From: Arbacia lixula
Taxonomy: Eukaryota > Echinodermata > Echinoidea > Arbacioida > Arbaciidae
DNA: 64,000 nucleotides
Assembly: GCA_963669155.1 (NCBI GenBank)
Contig: OZ022596.1
Coordinates: forward strand, 8,390,302 to 8,454,301
Direction: 5' to 3'
Shown: one piece after another, positions 27,401 to 39,400 of the stretch
Layout of the letters: each line of letters begins with the position of its first letter
How positions within the stretch are numbered: position 1 is the first letter of the stretch
Translations under genes and position numbers: made by a program
The notes under the pieces: model-generated
What the model saw: the letters and a program-made list of their open reading frames with translations, nothing else
What the model was told of the DNA's origin: nothing
Databases searched by the model: none

Positions 27401-30400
27401 GGGCACCCTCAACGTCTACTCACACCGGTCTGATGTCATGAACATGGAGGTTCTGGAGTGGAGGCTAAGCCAGAGCCAGTCCTATCAGTGGCTTCAAGGG
27501 ATGGTGGAGCTAACGCAAGTTCTGGATTACAGCGTAAGTTTTTATGCAATGGTGCCAAGAGTCTTTCCCATTTTACAGCCCGAGGCCAAATTGCATATAG
27601 GCTATCAAGTATTGTAACTTACCATCAATGGTGACTACCATGGCAACAGCTGCAATGGTGAGAGTTCATTGGCTGTTGCCATGGTAATTACCATTGATGG
27701 TAGGTTACAATAATCGAAAACCTACATGCAACATGACCCAGAGATGTAACAATCAGGTTCTGGTCGCTGGATACAACAACTTGCTTTACGCTGTTAATGA
27801 TATTTGGTCATACAGGAATGGTAGAAAGGAGAGGTTTTCATACATCAATGACCATTTATCTTAAATCAGTCATCAAAGATTATGACTGCTAACTTTCTCA
27901 ATATTTTCTTTTTGGTGCAAAGTGGAGATTTATCAGTCAAAAGTGAAAAAAAAATGTTTTCATCAAGTGCTTTTTAGCTCTAATTAGAATCGACAGGCTT
28001 TCTCAAAAGCATTTCTAAGGACTGGGACATAGATTTCCTATGAATTCAGAACTTATAACCATATTTGGCATGAATTATTACTACTTAACATTTGTGTATA
28101 AGATTGTCATTCCATCAATGATGTCTTCCCTCTTGTTTCTGTGACAGCTATAATTTATAGATAAAACAATTGATGAACAATTGATGAACAATTTTCTCAT
28201 TATTTGGTCTTCACAGCTGATATTTGAAGGTGTCTATGGTATAGACTCCGGCACCATTGCAATAGATGACATAGGACTGATTGATGGGTCATGTCCAGGT
28301 AAGCTTGGTTTCCCTTCTTCATTTGCATCTTATCGTAACAAACAAAATATTCTCCTTTTTTCTCTGTCTTCTTTGTAATATGTTACCCTCCTCCTGTTTC
28401 TTCTTAATCTTCCTACATCATTTCATACTTTATATCGCACTTTTCTTCTCCTCCTCTAGCTTCTTATTTTTGTCTAACTTTAAAACAAATATTATCATTC
28501 TCCTGTTCCTCCTCCCCTTCCTCTTCTTTCCCTCTTCATGCTTTTCACGGTTGTTTCTTTTCTTGAAAAAATTTCCCCTCATGCCTTTCTGCAATTAGAT
28601 TCATGTACACTGCTGTACACTGCTGTGTCTAGTATTGAATATGCTATTGTGCATAGCATCAAGCTAATAAGATCATTATTATGTTATAGATCCTTGCAAA
28701 CTGCTTTTGTGTTCATTAACTGCAATTAAGTGTCATGATTTATTGTCTCGCCCACCGGAGGTGAAGGCGAGACTAAGGGATCCAAATGGCGTCCGTCCGT
28801 CGTCCGTCCGTCGTCCGTCCGTCGTCCGTCCGTCGTCCGTCCGTCGTCCGTCGTCCGTCCGTCGTCCGTCGTCCGTCGTCCGTCGTCCGTCACAAATGTT
28901 AAAGTTTACCTGCAAGACTCTCTTATGATCCATAACTTCACATGGGTTGCTTGGATTACAACCTAACTTGGGTCATAGATGCACTGGGGGTACCTTCATG
29001 TTATGGTGGCGTTGGAGGTCACAGGATAAGGTCAAAGGTCATTTGAGGTCATACGTTAAAGTTTACCTGCAAGACTCTCTTTTGACAAATAACTTCACAT
29101 AGGTTGCTTGGATTACAACCTAACTTGGGTCATAGATGCACTGGGGGTACCTTCATGTTATGGTGCTGTTGGAGGTCACAGGATAAGGTCAAAGGTCATT
29201 TGAGGTCATACGTTAAAGTTTACCTGCAAGACTCTCTTTTGACAAATAACTTCACATTGGTTGCTTGGATTACAACCTAACTTGGGTCATAGATGCACTG
29301 GGGGTACCTACATGTTATGGTGCTGTTGGAGGTCACAGGATAAGGTCAAAGGTCATTTGAGGTCATACGTTAAAGTTTACCTGCAAGACTCTCTTTTGAC
29401 AAATAACTTCACATAGGTTGCTTGGATTACAACCTAACTTGGGTCATAGATGCACTGGGGGTACCTTCATGTTATGGTACCGTTGGAGGTCACAGGATAA
29501 GGTCAAAGGTCATTTGAGGTCATACGTTAAAGTTTACTTGCAAGACTCTCTTATCACACATAACTCATCACATGTTGCTACAATGGCAATCAAACTTGGA
29601 TGATGGATGCACTGGGGGCACCTGCATGTTATTGTGCTGTAAGAGGTCACATGATAAGGTCAAAGGTCATTTGAGGTCATACATTAAAGTTTACTTGCAA
29701 GACTATTGGTGAAGGCTTCCTAACTTGTGCACAGAATTGTGTGAGCATGTGTGAGCATTACTGATGTAGATTTAGGCAAACATTACTCATGCACATTTAT
29801 GCAAATTTATTCAAAGTCACTATTTTGCACCTGATTTTGATGTTGTCTGTTTAAAGTTGCTTATTTGTTTGTTTCAGTTCTCTTTTGCGTAGCAACGGAG
29901 ATCGCGATATTTCTGGTTATTTTCGCAAGTGGGCGAGACACAATATTGCTAATGCCTTGTTAATACAGTCAAACCTGTCTTAGTGCCACCTGTCTATAGC
30001 AGCCAACCTGTCTATGTAGCCACTAAAATAATTCCCCTGGAGAGAGATCATGTGTTAAAGAACCTGTCTATAGCAGCCACTTGTCTATAAAGGCCACAAT
30101 TCTTGTTTCCCTTGGGTGGCCACTGTATACAGGTTTCACTGTATTTCTTTTTCCCTACATCCAGCTACTTCAACCTGTGAGTTTGAGAGCCCCCTGCTCT
30201 GTGGGTAACTGTGATTAAGTGTCATGATTTATTAATAGTTCTTTTCCCTATATCCAGCTACTTCAACCTGTGAGTTTGAGAGCCCCCTGCTCTGTGGGTA
30301 ACTGTGATTAAGTGTCATGATTTATTCATGTTTCTTTTCCCCTACATCCAGCTACATCAACCTGTGAGTTTGAGAGCCCCCTGCTCTGTGGGTAACTGTG

Positions 30401-33400
30401 ATTAAGTGTCATGATTTATTAATAGTTCTTTTCCCCTTCATCCAGCTACTTCAACCTGTGAGTTTGAGAGCCCCCTGCTCTGTGGGTACAGGCAGGATGA
30501 AGCTGGTGATGATTTCAACTGGGACTGGGGCACGGGACCGACCCTGACACCAAACACCGGCCCCTTAGTTGACGTGACGTATGGCACCTCACAAGGTTTG
30601 TCCTCTCACTCGTACTTATCACCAACATCATCATCACTACCAAATCTGAGGGGTATTTCACCAAGCTGTTCGTAAGTTACGAACGACTTTACAAACGACT
30701 GGTGATCCCTTCTTGTGCTAAATGCAATACCACACTCTGTTCACTGAGAATCTGACTTAGCACAAGAGGGGATAACCAGTCGTTTGTAAAGTCGTTCGTA
30801 ACTTACGAACAGCTTGGTGAAACACCACCCTGCACAGATCCACCTAAGTCTTTTATGTGCAAGTTAGAGTAGAGGAACGTCAATAATATAACAATTCATT
30901 GAATTCATTGAAATGAGGGATTACTGTCCCCAGAGCGGTCACCTCCTGCTTATTGTGTGTGAGGTCTTATTTAATGAGTAGAACACTTTCTTACAAACTC
31001 AAGTTTGCTTCCCTTTTGTCTGACTGAGAATGGTGTGTATGATTTCAATGTAATGCTTATCATGACCTAAACAACTTAAATTACAAGTGGAATAGGTATG
31101 GCAAGTTATACCCTACAAGAAGAATGATAATGTAATATCATAAGTTAAACCTTTCACTATGCAAGCCATGATAAATAATGTCAATGTTGGCTAATTAATC
31201 ATTTTAAATTTGAAACAAATTACATGATTCAAAAGAGGATTTATTTTTTGTTGAACTTTTCTGCATGACATTTTCAGAAATAACAATCTCATAGAAAGTT
31301 ACAGCCATTGATATGCAACACATGTGTTCAGCCCAGATAAAAACTGCACCCTCCGAATTAACACCCCGCAGAGGGGTGTGTGGCCTACCATATACATGGT
31401 GATACATGTTTCAACGAACCAAGCCTGCCATCAATGTGATATATGAAATATTGGCAAATTTGTTGCAAAGATGTATGTTTGGCACTTAAAGAGCTAACAT
31501 TCTTTCATCATGTGTCATTAACTCTTAACTTGCCGGGGGGGGGGGGGGGGGTGGACACCTCTTGACGGAAAAAGAAACAGAGACAGACAAAGAAAGAGAT
31601 GGAGAGATGAGATTCTGGCATGTCGCCAACTGGTATAAATATGCGATGGAAAGAGAGAAGTGGAGAGACCATGCTGAAGCCTTCATCCAGCAGTGGATCG
31701 ACAATGGCTGAAGAAGACAAGAGACCATCTGCTTATTCTCCCTGTCATCTTTTGTACAAACTCTCTAATATGTCTCTTTCTCCTGACCATTTAAACCTCT
31801 CCACTGATTGTTAAGTTGGGGACAATATGGGCTCCTCTATCTTCTTACATTTTTCTCCTCTAAAAACATTGAATTTTTTTTACCTAGGCCACTTCATGTT
31901 CATTGAATCGTCGAGGCCTAATGAGAGGGGTGATACGGCTCGTCTGATTAGTCCACACATGTCACATGATCAAGACACCATCACCTGCTGGTCGTTCTAC
32001 TACCACATGCACGGACGGACCATGGGGCAGTTGGAAATTATTGTAAGTAGATATCATCAATTTTAAATCATAATGGATCACAATTATGTGACAACCGAAA
32101 GGTGGTTAATTGCAGTTGTACCTGTTAACCCGTTACTCACAAGTAGATTTTTAGCTTTGTGAACCTTGGTCCAGATAGAATGTTAAATTTGGCCATGGAG
32201 ATGCTTTGATAGGCATCACACTGAGAAGACATTTGCTAAACCTGTTTGTGGACAGATCGTTGTTGATGGTATTGCTTTTATAGCCCACTTTGGCTTGTAC
32301 CTGAACTGTCAACATCATATTCCATCATTTTTACACATGAATGACATCCAAGGCCTTGAGAGAAATCTAGCCACAATTTATGGTGATTAAGAAAATGTAT
32401 GGTTGTTTTACAAATGACAACAGATTTGTGCTTCTTGTGTTCCTTTTCCAGCCCAGTTTGGATTTTTCCTGACTGACAAATTGATTCTGTAATTACCTGC
32501 ACATAAATGACAGCCAGGGCTTTGAGAGGAATCTCGCCACAATATCTGGCATTCAGAGGAGTGTATGTACCTGCATCAATGGCTACAGGATTGCACTACA
32601 GTATTAACCTTTTCCAGCCCAATTTGGCTTATTTCTAACTACCATCATCATTATTGCATCAATATTTCAGATAAATGACAACCAGGGCTTTGAGAGAAAC
32701 CTAGCCACAATAGCTGGCGACCAAGGGAACGACTGGCTACAGACTGCCATCGAGGTCTACGGCAACGGCTATGAGCTCATCTTCAAGGGCGTGGTCGGGG
32801 ATGGGGAGGAGAGCGACATCGCAATCGACTCTGTTCAGGTCGTGGATAGAAGCTGCTGTAAGTACAGAATCAACCTTACACCATGCACATACAGTTGGCC
32901 TGAGATCAACGTCACAGCTGATTGCAATCTATTGCAGTCAGACTGCAGTCAATGTATGGAGCTGATTGCAATCTATTGCAGTCAGACTGCAGTCAATGTA
33001 TGGAGCTGATTGCAATCTATTGCAGTCAGACTGCAGTCAATGTATGGAGCTGATTGCAGTCTGCAGTCAAACTGCAGTCAATGTATGGAGCTGATTGCAA
33101 TCTATTGCAGTCAGACTGCAGTCAATGTATCGAGCTGATTGCAGTCTGCAGTCAAACTGCAGTCAATGTATGGAGCTGATTGCAATCTATATATTGCAGT
33201 CAGACTGCAGTCAAGGTACGGAGCGGATTGCATTTGGTTGCAATCACTGTGCATTTGATCTCAGGCTCAACTGTACATAGCAAAAATCTTGTTCTTCCGT
33301 ATGACCCTTGTACCTTAAACAGGGCCTTTTTACAGTAAAATTGAACAATATTTTGATTTCAAGTTTGCAACTTTTTTCTTTTTGTCATGTTTTCATTATA

Positions 33401-36400
33401 AGACGGAACATAAACTCAACATGTCATCAATAAATACAATTTAGAGCCATAATTGTGCCAATTTGACGAGGAAAACTGGAACTTAAATCTTTCCAACACA
33501 TTTTCAATTGGAGATTAAGTGATTATTTCACCTTTTTGTTATTTAGAAAATTCATTACCAAGGTGACACATACCAGTATAACTTATCAAAAAATATTGTA
33601 TACCTCATATCAAAAGATTTAGCCTATACATGCTGGATACAACAATAAAGTAGCAACCATCAAACTGTTTGTGTATTGTTACTTTTGCATTATAATGTGT
33701 GAACTTAGCAGGAAATTAAAACAACAAAATATACCACATTTACAGTAAATACATGTAGAGAGATGGAGCATTACTAATACAGTGAAACCTGTCTATAGAG
33801 GCCACCCAAGGGAAACACAAACTGTGGCCTTTATAGACAGGTGGCTGCTATAGACAGGTTCTTTAACACATGACCTCTCTCCTGGGGAATTATTTCAGTG
33901 GCCACTATAGACAGGTTTGACTGTACTTTGTGTCTGCCTTGTTTGTTTGTAGTGGGTTGTGACTTTGAGGATGACTGGTGCAGCTGGGAGAACAGTCAGG
34001 ATGATACCTTCAACTGGGTGAGGCAGATGGGACCCACGCCATCACCAGGGACGGGACCACTGCATGACCACACCCGGCAACACACTAGTGGTATGATAAC
34101 GGGATATGTTTGAGTGATATTGGTGATGATGTTGGAGGTGTAGGTGATGGTGCTGGTGATGGCGACAGTAATACGTATTGATGATGGTGAGGCAGATGGG
34201 ACCCACGCCGTCACCAGGGACGGGACCATTACATGACCACACCCGGCAACACACTAGTGGTATGATTAAAGGGATATGTGTGAGAGGTATTGATGTTTCT
34301 GGTGGTGATGGTGATGGTGATGATGTCAATGGTGATAAGTAATGACGATTGTAAGGCAGACAGGACTCGCTGCTACCAGGGACTGGACCATTACATGACC
34401 ACACCCGGCAACACGCTGATGGTATGATGATGATGATGATGGTGAGGTTGTTGGTAATGGTGGTGATGGTGATGGTGATGATGTCAATGGTGATAAGTAA
34501 GAATGATGAATGTAAGGCAGACAGGACCCGCTGCTTCCAGGGACTAGACTGCTTCATGACCGCACCCAGCAACATGTTGATGGGATGATGATGATGGTGA
34601 TGTTGTTGGTAATATGAAATGATTATAGTGATTTTGATGATGGTAGTGATGATGATGGTAATGGTGGTGATGGTGATGGTAGTGATAATGATGGTGATGA
34701 TGGTAATGGTGATGATGGTGATGATGATGGTGATGGTGATGATGATGATGGTGATGGTAGTGATGATGATGATGGAAGTGATGGTGATAATAATTGTGAT
34801 GATGGAAGTAATGGTGGGGTTGATGATAATCTTGGTGATATGTCAGAATTATGATGATTATGCTTATGATAGTAATTATAGTTATTATGGTGATTGTAAT
34901 AAATAATGATGAAACATGTAACATCATTGCTGTCTTCATGTTCTGGTTTTGCAATGCATGTACTAAAAATCAAATCATGATTTTCAGGCTACTACGTCTA
35001 CATAGAAGGTGACTCGCCACAATCGCCTGGTGATGTAGCCAAGCTCTATACAACTTTCTACTCCTCCTCATCAGCCAGCGAGATGTGCTTCTCTTTCTGG
35101 TACCACATGTTCGGCAGTGAAATGGGTACCCTTGAGCTATACAAGTAAGTCTCATTTTAACCAGTTTCTAACTGGGCTTTTTGACTACAAATTTTGACTG
35201 GGAAGTCATTTTGACAAAAGAATCAGATCATTGAAAGTCCGAACAAATTTGGGTAATTGATGAAGGAGTAATGGCTATTTGAAATTTGACCACTCCTTAA
35301 ATTGGCAACACATGTGAGCTGTCACAGGCTAAATCTCAAAGGGGAGGTTCACCAAAGAAACCTACAAATTGGTAAAGCACTTCATTTAAGTTATAAAGAA
35401 TTAGTAGAGAGCTCTAACACAGCACCACAGCCTTGTACCATAACACATTACTCATGGTCTGATTTTCTGATTTCTGAATCCTGGTCCAGTTAAGGTGTCA
35501 AAAAACTGCCATGAAACTGCAGGAAACAAAGAGCTATGGCTTAATGTGTCCTATATTTGATCTTTATTCATAGCCTGCTGTCTATTATCTGAACAGCAGA
35601 TTTTATGGGAGTCATGCTGCTCAGTATCTAAGTTTAAAAAAAAAGCCAGCTCGCATGTATGCATGCTCGGTTAACAACCGTTTGAAAACATTACACTTTC
35701 AATAATTCTTGTTCTCGCCTGACTTTACCTTTGCAAAGGTGTATGAAAGGTTGAAAAAAAAAATATTCAAAGTGCTTCTCTTTCAATCTTGTGTTGTTGT
35801 CTCCCAGGAACGAGAATGTGATTGGCACCGACGATGTGATTGGCATTGAGTCCTTAGAGCTTGTCTGGAGTCTGACCGGTCAGCAGAGCTCTGGTCAGTC
35901 ACAGTGGCTGGAGGGTAGGGTACCCTACACTAAGTCTGCACAGGTAGGTTGCTCAATGGTTAGTGTCCTCAATATTCTAGCAAGATACATTGAATTATAC
36001 CTAACTGTATAATAGAGTGCTGGTCTTGAGTCTAATTGGTCAGCAGCGCTCCGGTCAGTCACAGTGGCTGGAGGGCAGGGTACCCTACACTAAGTCTGCA
36101 CAGGTAGGGAGCTCAATGGTCAATGTAATCAAGATTCCAGTATGATGTATTCACTCATACCCATGTAAGACTACTGGTCTGGAGTCTGACCGGTCAGGAG
36201 AGCTCTGGTCAAACTGATTGGCTGCACGGCAAGGTACCATATACCACGTCTGCACAGGTAGGTAGCTCAATGGTTAGTGTCCTCAATATTCTAGTATGAA
36301 AGATTCACTTGGACATATGTTATACCACTGGTGTGGAGTGACCGGTCAGCAGAGCTGCGGTCAGTCTGAGTGGCTGAAAGTACCCAGACTACACAGGTGG

Positions 36401-39400
36401 ATGGCTCAGTGGTAATGTGTCCTCAAATATTCTAGTATACAAAAATACACTGCTCTAAGGTTAGAACTGGTTAGAACTGTGCATACGAGGTGTTCTCAAA
36501 ACTATATTGTCATCAAGGAGCCAGCCGAGGGGTATAAGCATTTTTTTTAGATCACTGCAGGCCTATAGCTTAATAATTTCCTGAATATCAGAGCAGCAGA
36601 TATTTGTTTTATATACCGAATGGAGACTCTTTAAGCCCACCACCACCAGCTTGACAAATTTTTACTAGCTCCTTGTTGATGTGTTCTTGTTTTATATTTG
36701 TCTTTCTTTATTCTAGTTTGAGTTCTGGGGGATCATTGGGTCTGGACCGGCGAGTGACATAGCTTTGGATGATCTGCATCCTATCAGTGGAGACTGTGCT
36801 AGTAAGTAGCCAACTTTGTCATCAGGTTCCGGAATGTGTGCATGATTAATTTTGCCTTGGCCACAAAATGACCATCCCTCCTGATCTCATTCATGCAATA
36901 ACTCAAGAAATATTCAGCCAAATTTCCCCAAGCTAGGTTAAATGATGGCATGTATGATCAATATAAATATATGATATGAAATGTGATTATATAAACAAAG
37001 TATTCCCTTGCACTCGTTCACAAGTAAGACACACAAATATCATAGAGCAGATATTGACCTGCCGGTCAATATGTCACCAAACTAGTCACAATGATCATAT
37101 ATGATGAAACATTCAAGTGATTGGATTGATTAGGCTTAGATTAGTTTTGCTTTTCCCTTGCAGTTAAAGGGCATATACTGTACTGAGAAGGCAAAAAAAC
37201 CTTCAAAATGTAATTGTTAGCAATCTTCTTGCCAATGGTCTTAAATTCATGTATTGTCTATTTTAAAAGCTTGCTAAAAGTTATTTGCCCTCAAATGATG
37301 TACATTTGGAGTAATGAGTGATTAAATCACAAATCCTCAAAATGTGTGAGGGCAAATAACTTTCAGCAAGCTTCTAAAATGGTCAATACATGAATTTAAG
37401 ACCATTGGCAAGAAGGCTTTTTTTCCTTCCCAGTACAGTATATGCCCTTCAAACTTCCTTTGGTAGTGACAGGTAACAATTGACAACCCCCTACAATCAT
37501 TAACATTGCCCAACATCCAACTTTAACTCTTTGTGTGTCACATGTGCCGTTTTTGCTCAAGTAATACACACAAATCCTATACAGCAGCAATTAACCTGGC
37601 ATAAAGAGTTAACTCTCATTTGTGTGTGTTCCCCCCTGCAGTCAAGCCACCCTCAGCAGTGATCGGTACCACTGTAGCACCCCCTATAATGTCTACCACC
37701 GGCAAGCCTTCACCACGTACCACCAAACCAACTCCTGAGACAACATCCAAGCGACAGACAGACGGTGTCACCATGGGGACAAAGATGCAATCAGGTGGAG
37801 ACAGATGGCATTCAAACTAGATATAAACTTATTAATAATAAAAGTATTGCACAATCAATTTATCTCTTTTTTATCAAAGTATTATAAAATCAATGCTTAA
37901 AAGCAAAGTCTGATCATTGCACAATATTCAACAAGCTCATTAGTTCAGTCTTCATACAAGTATTAATGTGTTAATATCTATGATGCATTTTGTTCACCCT
38001 TTGTTCTTGTATAGATTCAACCACATCTGCCGGTCGAAGCGGGCCTGGTAAGTTAATTGTTCCACATCTTAAAGAATGTGTAGATGAAAGGAAGTGTAGC
38101 CCTCCTGCTGGTCAGCATTACGAGATTGCTGCTTTAAAATCATACCCCACCTCTTAGCACATGATCCTTTGCAGTTTGTACATCTGTTAAAGGAGGTAGA
38201 AGGTGGGGTATCCCAACCCGCTATCTGACCCATTAAAAGTTTTATCAGTGACTATCACCATTGCTTGTGAGGTGGTGGTATTGGATTACACCTGCGGGAT
38301 CCTTACCGTCTTGCTTAACAGTGTCAACAGACTCTTACCAGGGCAAGAAATGGGAAATAGGAAATATGCATTTTAGTTGTGTTAACATATCAAAATGTCC
38401 AGAAGTACTCTGGTAGGGGATTACAGCTCAGCGCTTTTGTTTACTTCGGCTGTCCGCGATCTCAGATAACGATAAGTTATAAAATACATTTTCCGAGTTC
38501 CAGGTTTAAATGAGCGATTGCCACTATGAGAAATCTAAGATTTAGTGAATATCACAAAAAATGGACAAAAATACTTCTCTGATTGTATTAGCTCGGCAGA
38601 CTGACTTAAAGCGGAATAGCATGGAGCTCTGGATTTCAAAAAGATTTCAAAAGGTTAGACGGGTCGGCCAAATGCTGCTGGTTCCTTAAGCATAGAGACG
38701 GAGACTGTGGCAGTGCACATTGCAATTCCCTGCTCTGTTGTGACGTGTTGATGCAAGCCATGCTCCAGTGACCGCTGCTATCTGACATAAGAATGTAGAC
38801 AATGGTCGCTACGAAACGCAGTGTTTCAAAATGTAGACAAGGATATTTTTTTCGCGTTTTCTGCAAATGTTTGCAAAACTTTGACTGTGATGTCACACAT
38901 GCTATTGCTAGGTTATGCTACTGATCCATGCTGCGTTCCATGACTTTTCTTAAAGGGCTCCCCCAGTCTTTGAATCCACAGTAGGAGAGCTGTTACATGC
39001 AACATGTTTAACAAGTGGTAAATGTGATTATGATAGTTTTAACTTTTTCTGAGCCATCAAGGAATTTTGTATGTCTGTGTGTTTATATGTGCATATTTAA
39101 TCATATTCATGTGCATGTATATATATATATATATATATGGACATATTTGCCTATTGCATACAATGAGAGTATGTATGTCGTCTAAGGAAAAGAAACATAA
39201 GATGTCAGTAATGATGAATGTATATCAACAATGAGCACAATTTGTATACTTTGCATATACTTTTCCTGTAAAATAGGTTAAATGTATTACAAAACCTATT
39301 TTATGCAAAAGTTAACGGCACAACTGAATTGCCGGTTGTCAAATTATTTTGTGACTCTTCAACCTTTCAAAGATTACCAGGAGGCTACAGCCTTTCTTGA

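Noticed and set aside
32771-33280. Open frames with CMELIAIYCSQTAVNVW-type repeats
   Set aside because: They arise from the 44-bp minisatellite of the TIR element at 32890-33275. The same applies to the minus-strand frames at 19474-19972.
34544-34973. His-rich or Met/Val-rich open frames
   Set aside because: Artefacts of the TGATGG low-complexity tract.
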